A DNA stretch of 64,000 nucleotides from Todiramphus chloris collaris (taxonomy: Eukaryota; Chordata; Aves; Coraciiformes; Alcedinidae), in the NCBI GenBank assembly GCA_025345505.1, contig JANVCC010000018.1:60602232-60666231 (forward strand). Direction: 5' to 3'. Numbering within the stretch: position 1 is the first letter of the stretch; every line of letters starts with the position of its first letter. Of this stretch, positions 25,801-35,213 are shown one piece after another. The notes beneath the pieces are model-generated. The model did not search any database. It worked only from the letters and a program-made list of their open reading frames with translations, and was not told where the DNA came from. The position numbers were made by a program, and so were the translations under genes.

Positions 25801-26195
25801 TGTTGCTGATTGCTTTCCTACTTGAGGCCACAAATTATAAGATATAGTACTAGTTGGCTGCTGGTTTGAAAAGTTGGTTTTTTTACTCTAATGAATATAA
25901 ACATACAGAACAAACAAGAGCAACTTTCTAAAATTTAAAAAGTTCTCATGAATTGTGAACTCTTTCAGAAATATGTGACACGAAAGCTGACTGTACCATT
26001 ATTGTAAGCAATGGGAAATAAGACAGTGAAAAATCAGACTTGAAACCTCCATTTTCCATTAGTAGTTAAATTAGTATTTCAGGTGGTATGAAATAAGAAG
26101 TTAAGACTTCTAAAAAGACATGATTAGATTTGATCACTCCTCTTCCACTGCTGCCAGGTAGTGGGAAAAATCCACATACTCTGTTCACAAAGTCT
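22825..26195. other. Non-coding stretch, no gene seen
   Basis: A+T-rich. All open frames are 80 codons or shorter. Poly(A) lies near 23744-23757 and TATA/TGTA-rich patches near 25266-25320. Nothing is assignable. Confidence 0.5.
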
Positions 26196-26410
26196 GAGGC
26201 CTAAAGGGACCATTAGGTTATAAGGTGTCCCCTCTAGTATATCACGTGATCAAATTCCATCCAATTTTCCCCCTACTAAACTCATGAACCTGCCAAAAGA
26301 AAGACATTGAATTTTGATCTAAAGAGTTCAAAGGATAGAAAATCCACCCCCTAGCTTGTCCTGAGGGGTATGTACTTCATTAATGAGTTGTTCCTCCAAA
26401 TTTACACACA
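26196..26410 (-). mobile_element. Ancient CR1-type LINE 3' fragment (reptile-like subfamily)
   Basis: Read as given, the sequence has the order typical of old amniote CR1 3' ends in reverse orientation: AGGCCTAAAGGGACCATTAG (26199-26218), then a TCCCCTCTAGTAT block, TTGAATTTTGATCTAAAGAG, AGGATAGAAAATCCACC (26331-26347), and TTAATGAGTTGTTCCTCCAAA. These correspond to conserved parts of CR1 3' regions widespread in turtles and crocodilians, as I recall them. It is much more diverged than the other CR1 copies here. The right boundary is uncertain and could extend to about 26470. Confidence 0.6.
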
Positions 26411-27974
26411 ATCAGCTTCTAAGCCTTCATTGTGCTGCTTTCCTTGTCTGTACTTTTTTACACTTGGCATGCACTTCCTATGAAGATGCCCTGTAACAAA
26501 ATCTTCTCCTAGACACTCGTTTTCACCTGAAAGGCATATTCTTCAGCCTTCAAATTACTTGTGTCTCTTCTGTTATGTCAAGAGTTTTTCATTCTTCCTT
26601 TCACAAAACAGTTACTACTATTGAATACCATGGCCCAGCAGCACTGTCACAGAAGGAGAAACTGTCTTCATGGTCCTGCTGTTTTGTAAAGCCCAGTTCC
26701 TGCTCTCTGTGGAGGGTTGCTGTTGAATTGTATGCACAGGCACCTCTCCAGATCTCTCCAGATCAAAGCCCATGTTCTGCAGCCTTGTCCAGCTTTCTTT
26801 GTTCCTGGATTATAAGCTTTCATTTGAAAATGTCTGAATGGCCTTGCTTACCACATGATCACGATCACTCCATCAGCTGCCTCATCCTCTCAATTTAACA
26901 GTCTGCTGATCATTGTATTATCTCCACATTTTCTCAGTAATGAACTTAGACTGTTGCTAAAAATAAGCACTTGTTTCTCTTGTGATTGTCTTGAAATTAT
27001 CTTGCGTGGAGATCAAAAAAAAATGTGAGTGTTCTTCACCTGCAACCACTTGTAGCATTTTTCATTTACCTTGATTTTGACCTGTAACATTGCTTTGATA
27101 TAAAACAGTACCAATATGTAAATCAGAACACTAAGCAGTGCTGACAAAGCACCTGGTCAATCAATGATGACACTAATGCCTGTTCCAAGTACACCAGTCA
27201 TCTCTTCATCCAACTTCTCTACGCTAGATTAGTAGAAGCTAACCATGCGTACTAGTTTTAAAATACTTGCCATAGATATTTGCCATCATTGTTCTCAAAT
27301 AGTAAAGGACTCTAAGATTCTTCATAGGGTGCAGACGAATTCTTCTGCTTCTTTACAAGCATAGAGTTATATTTAATGTTTGGGGCTTTTTTTTTCCTCT
27401 TCCAAAATTAAATTTATTGCTTGGTTATTTATGCTCTTTATCTTTTTTTTTTTTTTCCCTGGATCTATATTTTCCTTTCCTCTATTGTTTCCCTAGATAT
27501 TTTTTGCTGTTTCATAACCTGACATTTGACTGCTATATAATTTTATACTTAAATTTCATATGTATCTATACACATATAATAAATAATTCCTCTTAGAGTC
27601 ATGAAGGTTTCTGCTTTCTGACTATCTGGTACACCACTATCTCACAGAGTTAGCATGCTATACATCTGTACTGAGAACATGTAAAGTAGTACTGTCTTAA
27701 ACAAGGGATCTGCTGTCACTAAGATAATCTTACCGAAGTCTTACCACTATTACAAAAGTAAGAACAACAATGACTGCATGAATTTCTAATTTCATAGTTT
27801 TGAATATAACATACACTGTTCCCTGGGATTATAATATGATGACTCACCTAGAACTACAAAAGACAACAGGGGAGACTAAAGGTCTTTCTCTTTCCTCTTG
27901 CCTCTCTAAGAGGCACAGATGCCCTCTCCTTGCAGTCAGGCACCTCCAAAGACATGCTTATAAAGTCATTCACC
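26411..27974. other. Non-coding stretch, no gene seen
   Basis: A 107-codon open frame at 26575-26898 (+) is unrecognised. Long T runs lie near 27388 and 27442-27456. No other structure is visible. Confidence 0.45.
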
Positions 27975-28020
27975 TCCCCAAAAGGGTCATTTGCACTCAG
28001 TATGTTCTATGATTCTATGA
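27975..28020 (+). mobile_element. Possible CR1 3' tail scrap
   Basis: It ends in two exact TTCTATGA octamers (28005-28020), the microsatellite that terminates many CR1 copies. It is preceded by AAAGGGTCATTTGCACTCAG, which aligns loosely to the CR1 sequence before the tail. No longer CR1 body can be followed upstream, so this may be a very short or very diverged copy, or chance. Confidence 0.4.
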
Positions 28021-31000
28021 AGCACACTGGAGGACAAGTGGCCTTGTCACCTTGCCAAGGTTTCTTATGTGATGCCTGTCAGAAGGTAATAAAATGCAGG
28101 ATGTCTGTGACCATGGACTCAATTGGTTGAAGTCAATGCTGCTCACTTGGAACTAACAAATGCGGCAAGGTTTGTCATAAAGAGACTGTGAGCAGGTCAA
28201 GAGAGACAGCCATGCTAGTCAAGGCTGAACAGAGTGTTTTCATGCCTTTAAGGTCCATAAATTGTAAAATGAGGTGAAGAATAGAATGTACAGCTCAGAA
28301 GTTATTTCATAGGCAGCAGAACAAAGCCTTTGCTTATACACTGAAAGAAATTCAAAACCCAGTTTTGATATTGGGCAACTTCTAATAGAAGGTAGGAGGA
28401 AACATTGAGGAGGAGGTACTTCCACAGTAAGCAAGGTTCATGCAGTCAGCAGCTAATTCATTTCTTGCCAAATATTCAGCTAACAGAGACTTGGCCAAGT
28501 TACTTTCTTCCCTGTGCAGAGAATGTGTCCAACAAAAGTTTTTCAGCACTGAAGTCTATTAAGGGGGAGTGCATACATCCAGTGAAGGAGTAAGGTATAT
28601 TTGATAAATTTCAACTTAGGAAAAAATGTCACGGGGAGAGAATTGCAAAAGATACGTTGCAAATCTTGTAAAACTATTGTTATGTCAATTATCAGCTTAT
28701 CAGTGTCTTATACTGATTTATTTGTACAAAACAGAATTTACTGATATGAGTCATGAATACTTGACCTACTCTTCGGTTTCCTCTGCCAAACCTCTCCCTT
28801 CACCTCAAATTCTGTGAAATTTTGACTCAGACGCTAATCCAGTTTTAACATTCGTTTTTCAGTCTTCTGGAAGAAATTTGTCACAGTGGCTTAATGTCTT
28901 TGTTCCATTTGGTGTTTGAACCTGCCTTTGTTATCAGGAAATGGAGTATTTAAAAAGGATGATAGATTCCTCCCCAGACAGGATGAACAAGCTCTGTATC
29001 CCAAACACAAAGATTTGACATGTGGGAGAGCAATAGATAAGCTAAAAGGAAGACCAGGTGCAACAGTGACCCTTTGTCTACTTCTCTTCATTCTTCATCA
29101 ATAACCAGTACTCTGGTCCAAAGAGGATCCCTCCCAGCAATGTTATCAGAAGACTATTCTGAGAACAGGCTTTATCTTCTTTAGTGTTATTCTTTTTTTT
29201 TCCCCTCCTCTCTCCCCTCCCAAAGCTCTTGTGAATTGTGATGGTTTGTTTTTTGGATTTTTTTTAATTACATGTCACACTGCAAAGTGGCTGCGCTGAT
29301 GTGACTTTGCTGTTTGTGTCTCAGCTCTAGCCAGAATTATGCTATTACAGTCCTGCTCACAAGCTCTTCCACAAAGCAGGTGCTTTGTAGACCCAGAAGT
29401 GCTTTGCAGTCCCAGGAGACAGATCACTGACCTGATCTCTCAATGCCTGAGACACAGTCAAAATCCCGTCTGCATAGCAGATGAAAGTGGGTTAGGAGTG
29501 CAGCTAGACATGATTCCACTAGTTTAAACCTCTCATTCTCAGAGAAGAATAAATGTTAAGGTATGACAGCAGGGACTTCAGAATTAACTGTACATCTTGA
29601 CACAGATCCGGGAGATGAAGTAATTTTTGACCCGTGCAGTAATTTTTGACATTACCCACAGTTCCTAAATTGAAGATAACAGAGGTTTACCTAGCCTTGT
29701 TACAAATTGGACTTCTATTCAGCTTTATAAAAATGCCTAGTCTGATCATAGCCCTGTGCAAACTCACTATTTAAAAGCAAAAAGTTGTTTAATAGCAGGG
29801 TAGCCTGTTCTCCCCCAACCCTATGTTTTCTTTGACACACATTATGAAACATGCAATACTCCTGTGTCATCATTTTGCATCAGTCATTCTCAAGGAATTA
29901 CAGGGAGCTAGCACAGATGATGTGACTGGACAAAGTAACATGGCTTTGCAATTATCCCCTGACATACACTTGCAGTCACTGGCATTAGGAAATGAGAGCT
30001 CATCCCATACAACTAAGCTGCTTTGGAAAAATAGTCAGGAAGCACGTGGAAGAGATATTAACAAAAGCGTTCCAGCTACCCCTTGTAGTTGCCAGATGCT
30101 GAGTAGTCAGCAGAAGCAAATGATTTTTAGGTGGCTGCTTAACATTTGTCCTCAGGTCAAGAGTGGATGCCCTTCAGAGAGAGGAGTCATGGCACATCAC
30201 AGGCTTCTCCTATAAACTGAGCTTCCTTTGCTTTCCTTTCAGCTATATAATGGTTGTTAATGGGAGTACTCTAGATGGGAGATGAGTTAGTGGATAGAAG
30301 CAAAGAAAGTCAGAGGTCTGTGACCCCACAATTCACCCATTTCTCATGACAACTTCTATTCTGTGCATCCAGGATTTTTTTGCCATGTTCCTCCACCATG
30401 TACTATATCAGATTTCGGGACTCAGATAACCAAAAAGTGTTCCTCTATATGGGTAGAGCACTCAAAAACTCCAGTTAATTTTCCACAGAATCCTGCTCTG
30501 ATGCTAATATAGATGCTAATATAGAAACAAGGCATGGTTTTGAGATCAAACAAGACTCCTTCAAATACTGCAAAACCCCCAAAGATAAACTGTGGACAGA
30601 CAAGAGAATGTATGAGAAGATCCTGTGAAAGGAACCATTTAAAATCCCTTGAGCTCTCATATTGAAATAATATTCATATAAAATGTAAATTATATATTAT
30701 CAAATGTGCTTCATATATTAAACACATATATTTACACTTTTAACACACAGTGGCCTTAAGGCAACTCTCTACTACACAGATAATAATTTTCCCTTTAAAC
30801 CAGACTATGCACAGGAATATACAGGCCTCTTTTCACTGCCATTTGATGTGCAAATATTAGCATTTGTAAAAGTACTTACTCCTATGCCTAACTTCATGCT
30901 ACACAAAGAAGAGAGGAATGCAAGGGTCCTAGGGTGAGAAGGGGAACCAGAACATTTCGTTCTTGGTTACTGACTCAGATTGAGGTCAGCAGCAATCCAA

Positions 31001-31793
31001 AGCTGTTAGATGAACAGATTTCAATCATTCATGTGAAATAAATCATTATTCTCAGCAGTTAAGTCCACAAAATCAAACAGTCATGTGCTAAAAAGCAACA
31101 TGAAGAGAAGAGAATCCAGAAGCTTGTTTCTGAACAGACATGTCCTGCAAAGCGCCTTACAGGTTGAGTAGCACTGGCAGGACGAGGAGGAGGTGCCACG
31201 AATCTATCTATTTTTCTTGAGCCTATTCTAGGAATCCAGAGATTTCCATTTCTCGGGCTGTGAGTATGCCCGTTTTCAGGAGCAGAAGATCTTCAAAAAA
31301 AGGCAATATTATTCTGGGGGAATGGGAACTCATTTCCATACACCTCAGGAAGTCATTTGCATCAGCACAGCATCAGTGAAAGACACCATATAATTTGGTA
31401 ACATTTCACACTCACTTGCCATAACCTGGACAGAATGCAGGAGGTGAAAAACGCATCCTCACTATCAGCCAGTCCCAGTATGCTGATCACATGTGTCTTG
31501 AGACATGCTGGGGGAGGATCTCCAAAACAGATTTAGCTATACTTCAACCAGATAGTATCTTTCAAGACATTTTTCCTGCCATTGAACCACAGTCCTGATT
31601 TATTAATGACAACAATTCAGTTCATGAGATAGCATTTGCTATGAATCATCCGTCACTAAGAAGGCAATCACCAATGAATACCTTTCTTTAAGGGAGTGGA
31701 TTTCAGAATGCAGATGTTTCTACGCGAAGCTCATATCTGCCCAGTTTGGAGCTCCCCTCACTCTACAGCAGGCCCAAAGCAAAGGAAAAGAAA
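28021..31793. other. Non-coding stretch with small exact tandem duplications
   Basis: No gene is recognised; the longest open frame is 130 codons at 29823-30215 (+) and matches nothing known. AGTAATTTTTGAC is repeated at 29619-29631 and 29638-29650. GATGCTAATATA is exactly doubled at 30500-30511 and 30512-30523. 30660-30745 is very A+T-rich. Confidence 0.5.
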
Positions 31794-31826
31794 AGGAAGG
31801 AAGGAAGGAAGGAAGGAAGGAAGGAA

Positions 31827-31916
<90 letters not shown>

Positions 31917-31918
31917 AA
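31794..31918. repeat. (GGAA)n to (GAAA)n compound microsatellite
   Basis: GGAA units (about 31794-31829) switch to GAAA units that run without interruption to about 31918. All frames through it encode repeated RKE, KKER or FLSFFLS units and are not genes. Confidence 0.97.
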
Positions 31919-33328
31919 ATTGGACATAGAGAATAAAGAGGGAGAAACCTTTAATTATGGCCCACCCTGAAGGACATAACATCACTGTGCAATGCAGGGC
32001 CGTTGTTGATGTGGACAAATTTTCAAAGCTACTTATCAAGAAGTTGAGCAGACTCGACTTGGGACTCCCTCATCACACACTTAGTATGGGTGACTTGAAG
32101 GTGTTGCTGCACATGGCAACATTCTTGAGAAATTTTTACTTTAGGCAGATTAAACTTATATAAGCCTTAGTGTTAACAAAATAAGCTAATGCCAGTAATT
32201 GTCACCGTACACAAACAAAAAAAGATTTCCAACTTCAATCACAAGTGTAAGCTAGCTTACCATCCTGAACAGTCACCTTTTCTTTCCTGATAGCTTTGCA
32301 CATGCAGCTGGAAAATCTATAAATGACAAGTTTGCTAATCACTATAAAATTTATCTAAGTTAGGTCATAGTTCATATAGATGTGCTTCAAAGCAATAACT
32401 CTGAACTTATTGTTCCAAACTTCTCCAAATTATCATTTTTATTGTTCTGTTCAAATATTCTTATTTATAGGGGAAGGAAAAAAAAGTTCTTGACAAACTC
32501 TTCAAGGTCTTATACAGACAGTATAATGGGATACTGGTTATGCTGCATCTCTCCTTGGAGAATAAATAATCTCAGTGTCTTCTTGTGGCAGAAAGCTGTA
32601 GAGGAGTCCTTGTCATAGACTATCAGGAAGCACTAGGGATGAGATCTTCTAGTTTGGTTTGGTGTAACTGCTTTCTTTTTGAAAAAAAGGATGTAATGTG
32701 TCAGTGAACAGAGCTGCCAGAGGAGCAGTTCAAAAAGGAGAGTACTAATTATTGGGTGCTTTTAGTTCACACTGGGTTAAAAAGTAAGAGGACATACCTG
32801 ATAGTGAACATCAGATACCTCACTTGGCACTAGCCTAGTTGTGTGGTAAGACTATCTATTTAGTTATTTGATTGACTTATGTAGATCAGAATCAGTCAAA
32901 TGGGAACCCAGCAAGAGTTATTATATGGCTTCATTCACAGATGTGATGAAAAGACAATAGGTTGACAGGTTTGTAGTATCAAATATAAATGACTCAATGC
33001 AAAACTTGTAACGACATTTTTTATTGCTTTGGCAATCCATTTCTATGGCAGTAGCTAAGTTCATGCAGATACTTCAGTGACTGGTAATATCAACTATTGT
33101 TGACAAAAGATGCCTCTCCACCATATATTAAAGGCCTGTTTTAGGTACCTGACAAAAGTTTCTTCCTCATATCCCAACTATGAGAAATACTGCATGTGCT
33201 ATGTGTTAAGAAATGTTACTTACACTCCCAAACAGGGTTCCTGCCACATTTTCAGAATCTCCAAGGATGAAGAGTCCCCAACCTTTCCAGCATTGAGTTG
33301 CATCTGTCATATACATCTGTCAAGTCTA
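31919..33328. other. Non-coding stretch, no gene seen
   Basis: Short open frames only. The right side leads into the ERV remnant without a visible LTR or other clear junction. Confidence 0.45.
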
Positions 33329-33598
33329 TTTGCAGAATTGAAGGCAATCCAACTAGCCCTAGAGATTGCTGAACAAGAAAAGTGGCCAATGCTCTATCTC
33401 TACACTGACTACTGGATGGTGGCTAATGTTTTCTGGGAGTGGCTGCAGGAATGGAAGAAGGCCAATTGTCAGGGCAGAAGTGAACCCTTCTGGGCTGCTG
33501 CACTGTGGTAGGACAATGCCGCCCAAGTGGAGAACATGGCTTTAAAGGTGTGTCATGTAGATGCTCATGTGCCCAAAAGTCATGCCACTGAAGAACAT
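33329..33598 (+). pseudogene. ERV pol: RNase H domain remnant
   Basis: RNase H degrades the RNA of the RNA/DNA hybrid during reverse transcription. The frame starting in the open stretch 33110-33511 shows FAELKAIQLAL with an acidic Glu (codon 33335-33337), followed by LYLYTDYWMV with an Asp (codon 33407-33409). The spacing and order are those of two metal-binding acids of the retroviral RNase H fold. A stop at 33509-33511 and another at 33599-33601 interrupt the frame. The N-terminal part of the domain is missing. Confidence 0.8.
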
Positions 33599-33679
33599 TG
33601 AAACAATGAACAGGTAGACAAGGCTGCCAAGAATGAAGTAGCTCAGCTGGATCTGGACTGGGAGTGTAAGGGTGAGCTA

Positions 33680-34382
33680 TCTGTAGCTCGATGGGCCCAT
33701 GAAACATCTGGACATCTAAGGAGACATGCAACATACAGATAGGCTCCTGATTGAGGGATGGACCTGACCATGCAGGCCATCACACAGGTCACTCACAAAT
33801 GTGAAACGTGTTTCAATCAAGTGAGCCACACAAGTAAATTCTCCCTGAAATAGAGGGCAGTGGCTGGGTTTTCAATATGGCAAGGCCTGGAAAATCAACT
33901 ACATGGGCCCACTGCCCCAAACACGCCAAGGCAAGCACAACATACTCACCATTGTGGAAGCAACTACAGGTTGGCTGGAAACATACCATGTAAATCATGC
34001 CACTGCCCAAAACACCATCCTAGGCCTTGAAAGGCAAATTTTGTAGTGACATGGTACTCCTGAAAGGATTGAATCAGACCATGGAACATGCTTCTAAAAT
34101 AACCTTATAAACTCCTGGGTGAAGAAACGTGAAGAAACACAGCATTGAGTGGGTGCATCTCATCCTGCCTCATACCCACAAGCCTCTGGAAGCCTCATAC
34201 CTGCCTCATACCCACAAGCCTCTGGAAAGATTGAAAAATATAATGGACTGCTAAAAACTATGTTGAGAGCATTGGGCAATGGGGAATGGAAACACTGGCA
34301 CATGAATTTAACAGAAGTAATGCAGGAGGATGGGGAGACCCAGTGTGTACCTCAAGGAGACTTAACCTTAGGAGAAAAGTAA
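33680..34382 (+). pseudogene. ERV pol: integrase remnant with HHCC finger and damaged DDE core
   Basis: Integrase inserts retroviral DNA into the host genome. A complete HHCC zinc finger spacing is visible: His at 33698 and 33713 (H-X4-H), then, 28 residues on, Cys at 33800 and 33809 (C-X2-C). The core lies in another frame, so there is a frame change between about 33812 and 33888. In the core, the position expected for the first catalytic Asp reads Asn (codon 33897-33899, in WKINYMG). The second Asp is in ESDHGT (codon 34077-34079) and the Glu is in KIEKYNG (codon 34233-34235). In-frame stops occur at 33740, 33752, 33851, 34044, 34047, 34095 and 34146. A 36-bp tandem duplication (34164-34227) and a 10-bp one (34119-34138) lie between the second and third catalytic residues. 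The copy is dead. Confidence 0.85.
34164..34227 (+). repeat. 36-bp-period duplication inside the ERV integrase
   Basis: A 28-bp sequence (34164-34191) is repeated exactly at 34200-34227. The 36-bp period equals 12 codons, so the frame is kept, and PASYPQASG appears twice. It sits just before the catalytic Glu motif; only the second copy leads into KIEKYNG. Confidence 0.95.
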
Positions 34383-34797
34383 AAATCTGTAATGTGAGTT
34401 GTATGTTGCAGGAGGTACAGGGAAGAGTGGATTTTGCAAAGAACTGGATGAGTGTAATGATGACCCAAACCTAGCTGGTATTGGTGCTCAGCATCAAACA
34501 TACTGCTTCTCCTGTCCTGAACCTCCATCCTGACAGATGGGCCCAAGTCATCACCTGTTTGTGAAAATCAGGAGGAATGAAGAAAACGTATTTTAATGGG
34601 GGTATAACATCGATCTGTTAAAGAACGGGGGATAGTAGTTTTAATGTTTTAATTTGTATGTTGGGTATAAAGATGGCTTCAGAGTATGTAGATTAAGATG
34701 TAAGTGTTGATAAGAAGGAATTTCCGTGATTGGAATTAGATATAATGAAACAGTTAAATTGTATTATATGGGGTCTGAGCATGATGCAAATCGTATG

Positions 34798-34813
34798 GAA
34801 TAAGGGGTGGAGG
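34798..34813 (+). promoter_or_regulatory. Probable polypurine tract
   Basis: A purine-rich run (GAATAAGGGGTGGAGG) lies immediately before the 3' LTR, the expected site for priming plus-strand DNA synthesis in a retrovirus. Two T residues interrupt it. Its position is the main argument. Confidence 0.6.
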
Positions 34814-35077
34814 TTCTACTGGGTCTGACTGAGCTGGAGATAATTTCCCCATAGCAGCCCTCCCAGTGCTGTGTATTTCATTGAGAGCTGAAAAGGTGCT
34901 GATAACACACCCGTGCTGTGGCTCCTGCTGAGCAGGGCTTGCACAGCACCAAGGCTGTTTTTCAACATTCCCTCTGCAGTGGGATGAGATGGACAAGACC
35001 TTGGAGAGGGACACAACTGGGACAGCTGACCCAAACTGACCAAACGGATATTCCATACCATATGATGTCAGCTGAAC

Positions 35078-35085
35078 TATAAAAG
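35078..35085 (+). promoter_or_regulatory. TATA box of the ERV LTR
   Basis: TATAAAAG, followed within about 10-25 bp by a G-rich run (35089-35108, with runs of 3, 7 and 6 G). The position is right for the U3/R boundary of the LTR. Confidence 0.75.
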
Positions 35086-35207
35086 CTAGGGAAAGGGGGG
35101 GTGGGGGGCACATGGACACACGGGCTTGTCCTCTGGAGCAACTGCTACACACTTGGAGCCCTGCTTCCCAAAAGGGGCCAAACATTGCCTGCTGATGGGA
35201 AGTAGAG

Positions 35208-35213
35208 ATTAAA
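35208..35213 (+). promoter_or_regulatory. LTR poly(A) signal
   Basis: ATTAAA, followed by a T-rich stretch TCTTTGTTTTCTTTTGC, as expected at the R/U5 region of an LTR. Confidence 0.65.

Noticed and set aside
31696-32039. Three overlapping frames rich in KKER or FLSFFLS
   Set aside because: Translations of the GGAA/GAAA repeat in several frames on both strands.
33135-33139. CCTGT, identical to the 5 bp after the ERV 3' LTR (35350-35354)
   Set aside because: No LTR TG end follows it and the 5' LTR is absent; a 5-mer match is expected by chance.
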